Positions 1-7,502 of a stretch of 64,000 nt of DNA are shown in pieces. A program made the translations under genes and the position numbers. The notes below the pieces were generated by a model, which was not told the origin of the DNA, did not search any database, and was given only the letters and a program-made list of their open reading frames with translations. Source of the stretch: JALCLA01 sp965653565 (lineage in GTDB: Bacteria; Pseudomonadota; Gammaproteobacteria; Xanthomonadales; Xanthomonadaceae); assembly GCA_965653565.1 (NCBI GenBank), contig CBFHAI010000017.1, positions 14,250-78,249 on the forward strand, in the 5' to 3' direction. Position 1 is the stretch's first letter; each line of letters starts with the position of its first letter.

Positions 1-249
1 GGCCACCGGCCGATCGGCATATCTGCCCAGGCGCACGCCGCCAAATCCGGCGATCAATGCGATGGCGATCACGACGCCACCCATCGCGGCCTTCGGCAAC
101 AGATCGCCGATCAGGAACGAGGCGGCGATCAACGCCCAGAACGCTCCGGTCCACAACCGCCGCGGATTCGCACGGTCGCGCCAGCTCAGCACCGCGACCC
201 ACGCGATCAACGCGCCGAACAACCAGTAGGCCCACTGCAGCTCGATCAT
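1..249 (-). CDS. DUF979 family membrane protein (partial, N-terminal part)
   Basis: The first 83 codons of a membrane protein that runs off the left edge of the window. The start is MIELQWAYWLFGALIA, with hydrophobic stretches around residues 5-22, 36-50 and 55-72. Its ATG overlaps the stop of the DUF969 gene by four bases (ATGA), so the two are translationally coupled. DUF969 and DUF979 proteins are usually encoded as a pair beside the 5-oxoprolinase genes and are thought to form a membrane permease. A role in importing 5-oxoproline or a related compound is inferred from context only. Confidence 0.75.
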   Translation of the reverse strand, partial: MIELQWAYWLFGALIAWVAVLSWRDRANPRRLWTGAFWALIAASFLIGDLLPKAAMGGVVIAIALIAGFGGVRLGRYADRPVA

Positions 250-947
250 GGCGCGGGCTCGTTCTGCGCGGCCAGCGCGCGCGCTTCGCGTTCGAGCATT
301 CGATCGAAGCGATACAGCCGCGTGGCATGGATCGCGAACGCGCAGATCGCCGTCGGAATGCCCCACATCGCGATCTGCAATGGTTCGAGCGCGATGCCGT
401 TTTCTTCGTAGAAGGCCTGCATCAGCAGCACCGCGCCGAACGCGACGAACACGTCTTCACCGAAGAACAGGCCGACATTGTCGGTGGCCGCCGACATCGC
501 CTTGATCCGATCGCGCGTCGCCTGCGGCAGCTCGCCGTGCCGTGCGGTCGCGGCACCTTCGGCCATCGGCGCCACCAGCGGCCGCACCATCTGCGGATGC
601 CCGCCGAGACTGGTCAGGCCGAGCATCGCCGTCAGTTGTCGAATCGTCAGATACGCGATCAGCAATCGCCCGGTGGTGGCACCGCGCAGGCGCGTCACCC
701 AGGCTTGCGCGTGCTCTTTCAAACCGTGCCTTTCGAGCAAGCCGATTACCGGCAAGGCGAGCAGGAACAGCGCGAGATAGCGATTCCTGACGAAGGCTTC
801 GCCGAGCAGTTCGAGTACTTCGACCGGCGATTTGCCGGCGACCAGGCCGGTCGCGACACCGGCGATCACCACCACCATCGCCGGGTTCAGGCGCAGCGCG
901 AAGCCGAGCACCACCAGTGCCACGCCGATCAGCGGCCACAAACTCAT
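246..947 (-). CDS. DUF969 family membrane protein
   Basis: A 233-residue hydrophobic protein. I chose the ATG at 947 (MSLWPLIGVALVVLGFALRL) because it overlaps the pxpA stop codon by four bases and begins with a membrane segment; the open frame extends further upstream but only inside pxpA. Hydrophobic segments lie near residues 3-20, 24-40, 55-72 and 85-105, and the C-terminal region is also hydrophobic. The family is a membrane component found next to DUF979 and PxpABC. Transport of 5-oxoproline (pyroglutamate) is a guess from this association; the protein has no enzymatic motif that I recognise. Confidence 0.8.
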   Translation of the reverse strand: MSLWPLIGVALVVLGFALRLNPAMVVVIAGVATGLVAGKSPVEVLELLGEAFVRNRYLALFLLALPVIGLLERHGLKEHAQAWVTRLRGATTGRLLIAYLTIRQLTAMLGLTSLGGHPQMVRPLVAPMAEGAATARHGELPQATRDRIKAMSAATDNVGLFFGEDVFVAFGAVLLMQAFYEENGIALEPLQIAMWGIPTAICAFAIHATRLYRFDRMLEREARALAAQNEPAP

Positions 948-1696
948 GTGCCGCGTTCCATCGTGCGGATCGCGACACCGGCGGTTTCGATCGACTGCCG
1001 CAGCGCGGCGGCGAACATCGCAGCGTCGGGCCGATCGCCGTGCAGGCAGATCGTGTCGGCGCGGATCGGTATCGTTTCGCCGCCGCGCGCGGTGACGCTG
1101 CGCGCGGTCAACATCTGCGCCACCTGCTGCGCGGCCAGATCGACATCGGATATCACCGCCTCGGCGATCGCGCGCGGCGTCAGCGAACCATCGCGCTCGT
1201 AACGCCGCTCGGCGAACGCCTCGTGCGCCACGCGCAGGCCTAGCGCCTCGCCGGCGCGCGTGAGTTCGCTGCGCGCCAGACCGTACAGCACCAGCCCCGC
1301 ATCGAAGTCGCGCACCGCCTGCGCGATGGCCTGGGCGATCGGCCGCTCGCGCGCCGCAACGTTGTACAGCGCGCCATGCGGCTTCACGTGATGCAGCCGC
1401 GCACCGGCGGCTTTTGCGAACGCGTGCAGCGCGCCGATCTGGTAAAGCGTCTGCGCATGGATTTCGGCCGGCGAGGTCGGCAATTCGCGCCGGCCGAAGC
1501 CTTCGCGATCGTCGAACGACGGATGCGCGCCGATCGCCACCTCGAACTGCCGGCACAGCGCCACCGTGCGCCGCATCGTTTCCGCATCGCCCGCATGCCA
1601 GCCGCAGGCGATGCTGGCCGAACTCAGATACGGCAACAGCGCCGCATCGTCGCAGCCTTCGCCCACGTCGCCGTTGAAATCGACCGTGCGTTGCAT
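944..1696 (-). CDS. pxpA: 5-oxoprolinase subunit A (LamB/YcsF family)
   Basis: Cytoplasmic subunit of the ATP-dependent 5-oxoprolinase PxpABC, which opens 5-oxoproline, a damage product of glutamine and glutamate, to glutamate. The 250-residue length is normal for the family. Family motifs are clear: DFNGDVGEG at the N-terminus, IACGWHAGD near residue 30, HPSFDDREGFGRR and VKPHGALYN. It lies 27 bases after pxpC and overlaps the DUF969 gene by four bases, so it belongs to one long minus-strand operon. The start at 1696 immediately precedes the conserved N-terminal motif. Confidence 0.93.
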   Translation of the reverse strand: MQRTVDFNGDVGEGCDDAALLPYLSSASIACGWHAGDAETMRRTVALCRQFEVAIGAHPSFDDREGFGRRELPTSPAEIHAQTLYQIGALHAFAKAAGARLHHVKPHGALYNVAARERPIAQAIAQAVRDFDAGLVLYGLARSELTRAGEALGLRVAHEAFAERRYERDGSLTPRAIAEAVISDVDLAAQQVAQMLTARSVTARGGETIPIRADTICLHGDRPDAAMFAAALRQSIETAGVAIRTMERGT

Positions 1697-1723
1697 GGGG
1701 TCAGCGGACCTGTCGGAACATGG

Positions 1724-2728
1724 TCAATCCTGCGTTCGGGACGTCGCGATGGTATCCGCTGGCGGCGCGCGTCTGCACGAGGTCGTGCGCTGCGCCACGG
1801 CCAGTTCCATGCGCGCCAGGCGCTGCGACTGTTCGCGCAGTCGGCGGTGCGCGGCGGTGCGATCGATCGGCCGAAGATGCAGCGTGTCGCCCGGCCGGCA
1901 TTGCGCCAGATGCGGCAGATCGGCCGTGGCGACGAAGCCGATGCACGGATAGCCGCCCACGGTTTGCGCGTCGCCGAGCAGCACGATCGGTCGGCCGTCC
2001 GGTGGCAGTTGCACGGCGCCGGGCGCGACCGGCGCGGACAGGCGTTCGCGCGTGTCGGCCAGTTGCAGCGCGGGGCCTTCGAGGCGCAGGCCTTGTCGGT
2101 CGCTGGCGGCGGACACGCGCCAGGCTTGCGCGAACAAGACGCCGTGCGGATCGGTGGCATCGGACGCGGGCAGCACGGACACCGCGGCTTCGTGCGCGAG
2201 GTCGAGATCGGGCAGGGCGTCGATCCACCATGCCGCGATCGATAGCGCATCGACCGAGGCGCCCGCCGGGAATTCGAGCCGGTCGCCGCCGCGCAGCGCG
2301 TGTCCGTCGAAACCGCCGAAACCGGCGCGCAAATCGGTCGATGCACTGCCGAGCACCGCGGCAACGGCAACGCCGCCGGCGATCGCCAGATACGAACGCG
2401 CGCCATCGCGGCAGGCACCGAATTTCAGTTCGCTGCCTGCCGGCACGTCGATCGGACGCCAGCCGGGCAGCGCGATACCGTCGATCGCCGCGTCGATCGA
2501 CGCGCCGGTGATCGCGATCGTTGCGCTTTTCTCGAAGCGCAGCGTCGGCCCCGACAGCGTGATTTCCAGCGCTGCGACATCGCGCGCGTTGCGCACCAGC
2601 AGATTGCCGACCTGCAGCGAGAAGGCGTCGAGCGCGCCGGCCGCGCCGACGCCCAGATGCCGGAAGCCGCGCCGGCCGCGATCCTGCACCGTGCTCAACG
2701 CCCCCGGTTTGACGACGACGAGACTCAC
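1724..2728 (-). CDS. pxpC: 5-oxoprolinase subunit C (KipA-like)
   Basis: A 334-residue subunit of 5-oxoprolinase of the biotin-dependent carboxyltransferase-like fold (KipA/YbgK family). The N-terminus (VVVKPGALSTVQDRGRRGF) is the family signature, and the segment around GGVAVAAVLGSASTDLRAGFGG is also typical. Translation begins with GTG at 2728, which overlaps the pxpB stop (GTGA). It acts with PxpB and PxpA; none of the three is expected to work alone. Confidence 0.92.
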   Translation of the reverse strand: MSLVVVKPGALSTVQDRGRRGFRHLGVGAAGALDAFSLQVGNLLVRNARDVAALEITLSGPTLRFEKSATIAITGASIDAAIDGIALPGWRPIDVPAGSELKFGACRDGARSYLAIAGGVAVAAVLGSASTDLRAGFGGFDGHALRGGDRLEFPAGASVDALSIAAWWIDALPDLDLAHEAAVSVLPASDATDPHGVLFAQAWRVSAASDRQGLRLEGPALQLADTRERLSAPVAPGAVQLPPDGRPIVLLGDAQTVGGYPCIGFVATADLPHLAQCRPGDTLHLRPIDRTAAHRRLREQSQRLARMELAVAQRTTSCRRAPPADTIATSRTQD

Positions 2729-3414
2729 GACGGCACCGCTACGAAACGCACGCGATCACCCGGTTGCAGCAGGCTGGGAGCCGCGCGCGCCGCATCGAAC
2801 ACGATCAGATCGGTGCGCCCGATCAGGTTCCAACCGCCCGGACCTTCGCGCGGATACAAGCCGGTCTGCGCGCCGCCGATCGCGACGCTGCCGGCCGGCA
2901 CCCGCAGGCGCGGTTGCGCTAGCCGCGGCGTGGCGAGCTTCGGATCGAGGCCGAGAAGATACGGAAAACCCGGCGCAAAACCGAGGAAAGCGACCAGATA
3001 CTCGACGCCGGTGTGGCGCGCGATCACCTCGTCGCGCCCGAGTCCGGCTTGCGCGGCAACCTTGTCGAGATCGACACCATCGGCGCCGCCGTACCGCACC
3101 GGAATTTCGACCAGCCGGCCTTGCGCAACAGCCGCCGCAGCGCGCTCGCGCGACAACCGCTCGCGCAGCCACTGTTCCGCTGCACCGGCCGCCGTCGAAT
3201 CTTCCGAGAGAATTTCAACATCGACGAACACCGCCAGACTCGCGTAAGCCGGTACCACGTCGACGAGCCACCGCGGCGCATCGTCACGCAGCGCGGCGGC
3301 GGCGCGGTGCACCTCGCGATTGATGTCGATATCGATGCGCTCGTCCCAGCGCAACAGGAAGGCGGCATCGCCGAGCGGCTCGATCGAAGGCGGCCGCGGG
3401 ATCGAATCGCTCAT
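2725..3414 (-). CDS. pxpB: 5-oxoprolinase subunit B (KipI-like)
   Basis: A 229-residue KipI/YbgJ-family subunit of 5-oxoprolinase. The start at 3414 (MSDSIPRPPSIEPLGDAAFL) overlaps the HIT gene stop by four bases and gives the usual N-terminus with the LGDAAFLLRW motif. Later motifs EIPVRYGGADGVDLD and FLGFAPGFPYLLGLDP are typical of the family, as is the C-terminal stretch with GGAQTGLYPREGPGGWNLIGRT. In Bacillus the homologue KipI inhibits a sporulation kinase, but the pxpB-C-A order here points to the metabolic role. Confidence 0.93.
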   Translation of the reverse strand: MSDSIPRPPSIEPLGDAAFLLRWDERIDIDINREVHRAAAALRDDAPRWLVDVVPAYASLAVFVDVEILSEDSTAAGAAEQWLRERLSRERAAAAVAQGRLVEIPVRYGGADGVDLDKVAAQAGLGRDEVIARHTGVEYLVAFLGFAPGFPYLLGLDPKLATPRLAQPRLRVPAGSVAIGGAQTGLYPREGPGGWNLIGRTDLIVFDAARAAPSLLQPGDRVRFVAVPS

Positions 3415-3833
3415 CCGCGCAATGCGTCCTGCAGATCGCGGATACGCGCGTCCATTTCCGCCGCCTCGTAGGCGCGCGCCGGCACGCGGCCCCACACCGG
3501 CGCCGGCCAGGCGGCATCGTTTGTCTGTCGCGCAATCACATGCACATGCAGCTGCGCCACCATATTGCCGAGCGCCGCGACATTGAGCTTGTGCGGCTGG
3601 AACAGCGAACGCAATGCGCGCGATGTCAGCGCGATCTCGCGCATCAACTGCAGTTGCCGCGATTCGTCGAGATCGACCACATCGCGCATGCCCGGCACGC
3701 GCGGCACCAGGATCAGCCACGGATAGTTGGCGTCGTTCATCAACAGCACATCGCACAGGCCGAGCGCGGCAACCAGGTGCGTATCGGCGGCCAGTTGCGG
3801 ATGCAATTCAAATGTCGCGGCGGTCCTGTTCAT
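3411..3833 (-). CDS. HIT family protein
   Basis: A 140-residue histidine-triad protein, probably a nucleotide hydrolase or transferase. The family motif is seen as QLHVHVIAR near residue 95, the H-x-H-x core that places the catalytic histidine. The N-terminal half carries the usual MNDANYPWLILVPR strand. It overlaps the dienelactone hydrolase gene upstream and pxpB downstream by four bases each, so it is cotranslated with the 5-oxoprolinase genes. The substrate cannot be read from sequence. Confidence 0.88.
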   Translation of the reverse strand: MNRTAATFELHPQLAADTHLVAALGLCDVLLMNDANYPWLILVPRVPGMRDVVDLDESRQLQLMREIALTSRALRSLFQPHKLNVAALGNMVAQLHVHVIARQTNDAAWPAPVWGRVPARAYEAAEMDARIRDLQDALRG

Positions 3834-4489
3834 TGCAGATGCTTCCGGAAGAAAGCGAGCGTGCGTTGCAGCGCCAGCGCGGCACTTTCCGGCTCGTAGT
3901 CGGCGCGCACATCGCAGTTGAAGCCGTGGCCGGCGGGATAGACGTAGGCTTCGGCTTCGGGATGCGCGGCGATCTGTGCATCGCGATGTTCCGGCGGAAT
4001 GATGGGATCGTGCTCGCCGTAGTGGAACAGCATCGGTGCCTGCAACGGCTCGTTCACGAACGCCATCGTGCGGCCGCCGTAATAACTGACGGCCGGCAGG
4101 CCGAGACGGGTGTTGGCGAGAAACGCGATCGTGCCGCCCCAGCAGAATCCCACGACGCCGACCGGACCTTCGCTGGCGAGCTTTTCGTGCACCGTGCGCA
4201 CATCGGCCAACGCGCCATCGAAACCGAGCTCGGCCACCAACTCGCGGCCGCGCGCCACGCCGGCGGCGTCGTAGGCCAGCTCGATGTGCGAACCGGAATG
4301 GTCGAACAGGGCCGGCGCCACGGCGCTGAATCCGTGCGCGGCGAGACGATCGACCACGCTGCGGATATGCGGATTCACGCCGAAAATCTCCTGCACCACG
4401 ATCAATCGGCCGAGCGGCGCGGTGTCCGGATCGGCGCGCCAGCCGCCGATCCGGCCGGTCGGAGTGTCGAAGGCGACGGGGTAGCCCAT
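3830..4489 (-). CDS. Dienelactone hydrolase family protein
   Basis: A 219-residue alpha/beta hydrolase. The catalytic triad of the dienelactone hydrolase family is complete: Cys116 in GVVGFCWGG, Asp161 in GEHDPIIP and His188 in AGHGF, with Glu34 of the QEIFG motif that polarises the cysteine. Length matches the family. It is the first gene of the minus-strand operon leading to pxpBCA. These enzymes act on many esters and lactones in different bacteria, so no dienelactone pathway is implied, and none is seen nearby. Confidence 0.9.
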   Translation of the reverse strand: MGYPVAFDTPTGRIGGWRADPDTAPLGRLIVVQEIFGVNPHIRSVVDRLAAHGFSAVAPALFDHSGSHIELAYDAAGVARGRELVAELGFDGALADVRTVHEKLASEGPVGVVGFCWGGTIAFLANTRLGLPAVSYYGGRTMAFVNEPLQAPMLFHYGEHDPIIPPEHRDAQIAAHPEAEAYVYPAGHGFNCDVRADYEPESAALALQRTLAFFRKHLQ

Positions 4490-4575
4490 GGGCGATTCCA
4501 GGCGGGGAAAGCCGGATTCTACTTGCCCGCTCTGGTCCGATTCAGTGCCTGAATCCGCCCGCCGGCCGCGACCCG

Positions 4576-4581
4576 TATAAT
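4576..4581 (+). promoter_or_regulatory. Likely -10 box of rimO
   Basis: A perfect TATAAT, flanked by CCG and CCG, lies 29 bases before the rimO ATG. I see no good -35 at 16-18 bases upstream, so the promoter may rely on an activator or an extended element. This is a visual match only. Confidence 0.5.
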
Positions 4582-4609
4582 CCGCGCCCCCGCTCCGTCG
4601 CCGTCCGTC

Positions 4610-5962
4610 ATGTCCTCAGCCCAGCCCAAAGTCGGTTTCGTCAGCCTCGGATGCCCGAAGGCGCTGGTCGATTCCGAGCGCATCCTCACCCAGCTCAAGG
4701 TCGAGGGCTACGCCATCGTGCCGACCTACGACGATGCCGACGTGGTGGTGGTGAACACCTGCGGCTTTATCGATTCGGCGGTGGCCGAATCGCTCGATGC
4801 GATCGGCGAGGCGCTGGCGGAAAACGGCAAGGTGATCGTGACCGGTTGCCTCGGCAAACGCGCCGACGTGATCCGCGAAGTGCATCCGGACGTGCTGTCG
4901 ATCAGCGGCCCGCAGGACTACGTGAGCGTGATGAATGCCGTGCACGCCGCGCTGCCGCCGAAGCACGATCCGTTCGTCGATCTGATTCCGGCGCCGCGAC
5001 TCGACGACATCGGTGTCAAGCTCACGCCGAAGCACTACGCGTATCTGAAAATTTCCGAAGGCTGCAACCACCGCTGCACCTTCTGCATCATTCCGTCGAT
5101 GCGCGGCGATCTGGTGTCGCGCCCGGTGGACGATGTGCTGCGCGAAGCCGAGCGGCTGGCGCGCGGCGGCGTCAAGGAATTGCTGGTGATTTCGCAGGAC
5201 ACCAGTGCTTATGGCGTCGACATGAAATACGCGCCGCGCGAATGGCGCGGCAAATCGTACGCCACGCGCATGAATGCGCTGTGCGAGGGTCTGTCGGAAC
5301 TCGGGTTGTGGACGCGGCTGCACTACGTCTACCCGTATCCGCACGTCGACGAGATCGTGCCGCTGATGGCCGCAGGCAAACTGCTGCCGTATCTCGATAT
5401 TCCGTTCCAGCACGCGAGCCCGCGCATCCTCAAGCTGATGAAGCGGCCGGGCGCCGTCGACAAGAATCTCGAACGCATCCAGCGCTGGCGCGATATCTGT
5501 CCGGATATCACGATCCGCAGCACCTTCATCGTCGGTTTCCCGGGCGAAACCGAGGCCGATTTCGAGCAGTTGCTGCAATTCATCGATCAGGCCGAACTCG
5601 ATCGCGTCGGTGCCTTCGCCTATTCGCCGGTCGAAGGCGCGAGCGCGAATGCCTTGCCCGATCCGGTGCCCGAAGCAGTGAAGCAGGAGCGCCTGCAACG
5701 CTTCATGGAGCTGCAGGCCGAAATCAGCGCGCAGAAACTCGAACGCAAGATCGGCAGCGTGCAGACGGTGCTGGTGGATGCGATCGACGGCGAACTGGCG
5801 ATCGCGCGCTCGAAGGCCGATGCGCCGGAAATCGACGGCCTGGTGCAGATCCAGGACGGCGCCGCGGCGGGCCTGAAACCCGGCGATTTCGTCGACGTGA
5901 CGATCATGGGCAGCGACGAACACGATCTGTTCGCGCTCGTCGATGCCGAAGACCCCGACTGA
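4610..5962 (+). CDS. rimO: Ribosomal protein S12 methylthiotransferase RimO
   Basis: A radical-SAM enzyme that adds a methylthio group to the conserved aspartate of ribosomal protein S12. The 450-residue protein has three parts: an N-terminal UPF0004 domain with cluster-binding Cys15, Cys51 and Cys80; a radical-SAM core with C-x3-C-x2-C at Cys152, Cys156 and Cys159 (CNHRCTFC); and a C-terminal TRAM domain from about residue 385. SLGCPKALVDSE is the RimO form of the N-terminal motif, which separates it from MiaB. The downstream DUF3025 frame overlaps its end by 20 bases. Confidence 0.97.
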   Translation: MSSAQPKVGFVSLGCPKALVDSERILTQLKVEGYAIVPTYDDADVVVVNTCGFIDSAVAESLDAIGEALAENGKVIVTGCLGKRADVIREVHPDVLSISGPQDYVSVMNAVHAALPPKHDPFVDLIPAPRLDDIGVKLTPKHYAYLKISEGCNHRCTFCIIPSMRGDLVSRPVDDVLREAERLARGGVKELLVISQDTSAYGVDMKYAPREWRGKSYATRMNALCEGLSELGLWTRLHYVYPYPHVDEIVPLMAAGKLLPYLDIPFQHASPRILKLMKRPGAVDKNLERIQRWRDICPDITIRSTFIVGFPGETEADFEQLLQFIDQAELDRVGAFAYSPVEGASANALPDPVPEAVKQERLQRFMELQAEISAQKLERKIGSVQTVLVDAIDGELAIARSKADAPEIDGLVQIQDGAAAGLKPGDFVDVTIMGSDEHDLFALVDAEDPD

Positions 5963-6845
5963 CGCGCCCGATCGCGTCGGCTACATGGCCCGCAAGAAGT
6001 TCATTGCGCCGCTGCGCGACGGCCTGGATGCGGGTTTTTTCGATGCCGCGCTGTTCGACGGATTCCGCGCGCACGAGCCGTGGTTCCGTGCGCCGGAGTG
6101 GCCGGCACTCGATGAACTCAATGCGGCGCTCGGCGCCGCGATTCATCCGCATTCCGGCGCGAATCTGACGTTCGTCGCGCAGACGCCGGCTTTGCTGGCC
6201 GACGGATTGCACTACGAGCAACGCATCTTCGAGCGCGGCGAAATCGCCACCCGCGAGCGCAACTGGCACGATCTGTTCAATGCCCTGATGTGGATCGAGC
6301 GCCGGCCGCTGAAGGCGGCGCTCAGTGCGCGGCAGATGGCCGATGTCGCCGTGGCCGGCGCCAGCGAGCGCACGCGTGCGCAATGTGCGTTGACGCATTT
6401 CGACGAAGGCGGCGCGATCGTCGTGCTGCGCGATGCGGCCCTGCTCGATGCCTGGAATTCGCACGACTGGCATGCGTTGTTCTACGGGCAGCGCGAGGCC
6501 TGGCGCGATGGGCGCGCGCACGTGATCGTGTTCGGTCACGCGCTGCTCGAACATGCCTTGCAGGCCGATCCGATCCATACGGCGAAATGCGTCGCCGTCC
6601 TGCTCGATGCGCCCGATGCTTCGGCGCTTTCCGACGCGTCGATCATCGAGAAAGTTGCCACTGCGATCGCAAAGGGCGACCTGATGCAGGATCCACAGGA
6701 ATTGCGCCCGCTGCCGCTCAGCGGCATCCCGGGCTGGTACCGCGGCGCGCAGGACGTCGGGTTCTATCGCACCGCCGATTGTTTCCGGCCGCTGCGCGCG
6801 GGCCGCGTCTATCCCGCTGCTATGCGGCTCGAAACAGACGAATAG
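5943..6845 (+). CDS. DUF3025 domain-containing protein
   Basis: A 300-residue protein of the DUF3025 family; the motif NWHDLFNALMW near residues 109-119 and the surrounding RIFERGEIATRERNWHDL are characteristic. It has no signal peptide or membrane segment, so it should be cytoplasmic. The function of the family is unknown to me. The frame begins inside the 3' end of rimO (20-base overlap), but a second ATG at 5985 (MARKKFIAPLRDGLDAGFF) gives a start just after rimO and is about equally likely. Cotranscription with rimO is probable. Confidence 0.8.
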   Translation: MPKTPTDAPDRVGYMARKKFIAPLRDGLDAGFFDAALFDGFRAHEPWFRAPEWPALDELNAALGAAIHPHSGANLTFVAQTPALLADGLHYEQRIFERGEIATRERNWHDLFNALMWIERRPLKAALSARQMADVAVAGASERTRAQCALTHFDEGGAIVVLRDAALLDAWNSHDWHALFYGQREAWRDGRAHVIVFGHALLEHALQADPIHTAKCVAVLLDAPDASALSDASIIEKVATAIAKGDLMQDPQELRPLPLSGIPGWYRGAQDVGFYRTADCFRPLRAGRVYPAAMRLETDE

Positions 6846-6851
6846 CCGGGC

Positions 6852-7364
6852 CTATTCGGATGGCGCGTCGTAGTCGACGCCGATCACGACGAACTTCCGG
6901 TTGCCGCCCGGCAGCGGCGCTTCGATCTCGTCGTCGACGCGCTTCTTCAGCGCCGCCTGCGCCAGCGGCGAATCGACGCTGATCCAGCCTTTGCGCGCAT
7001 CGGTTTCGTCGGGGCCGACGATGCGATGGCGCGAAGTTTCGCCGGACGCCGCATCTTCCAGTTCGATCCACGCGCCGAAACGCACCACGCTGCGATCGGC
7101 CGGCAACTGCTCCACCACCTTCAACGCTTCCAGCCGCTTGCTCAGATAGCGCACGCGGCGATCGATTTCGCCGAGCTGTTTCTTGCGATAGCTGTATTCG
7201 GCGTTTTCCGAGCGATCGCCTTCGGCCGCGGCGGCCGCCAGCGCCTTCACCACGTCCGGGCGGCGCGTTTTCCACAGATCGTTGAGCTCCGCGCGCAGGC
7301 GTTCGAAGCCTTCGCGCGTGATGATCGCGGTGGAGTGGGGCGGTGGCGGGCGCCAGCGGGACAT
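6852..7364 (-). CDS. greB: Transcription elongation factor GreB
   Basis: Binds the RNA polymerase secondary channel and stimulates cleavage of backtracked RNA. The N-terminal coiled coil carries the acidic tip in EGDRSENAEYSYRKKQLGEI, and the C-terminal FKBP-like domain ends the protein (DSPLAQAALKKRVDDEIE). The start at 7364 (MSRWRPPPPHSTAIITREGF) gives 170 residues, close to other GreB proteins; the open frame extends 22 codons further, but that part is unlike the family. It is convergent with the DUF3025 gene, with only six bases between the stops. Confidence 0.92.
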   Translation of the reverse strand: MSRWRPPPPHSTAIITREGFERLRAELNDLWKTRRPDVVKALAAAAAEGDRSENAEYSYRKKQLGEIDRRVRYLSKRLEALKVVEQLPADRSVVRFGAWIELEDAASGETSRHRIVGPDETDARKGWISVDSPLAQAALKKRVDDEIEAPLPGGNRKFVVIGVDYDAPSE

Positions 7365-7502
7365 GGGGTCAGTGAGGAACGAGGGCGTCGTCGGGGGTGC
7401 TGCGTTATGCCAAAGCCCGCCGCCGCGCACAAGCGCAGCGAGGCCTTGCGCCGGCGCGGCGCTTGCCCGACGCTTCGCTCACTGCCCCGACGCTGCCCGT
7501 TC

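Noticed and set aside
4616..5923. A 435-codon minus-strand frame within rimO
   Set aside because: Shadow frame; RimO cysteine motifs and domain order are complete on the plus strand.
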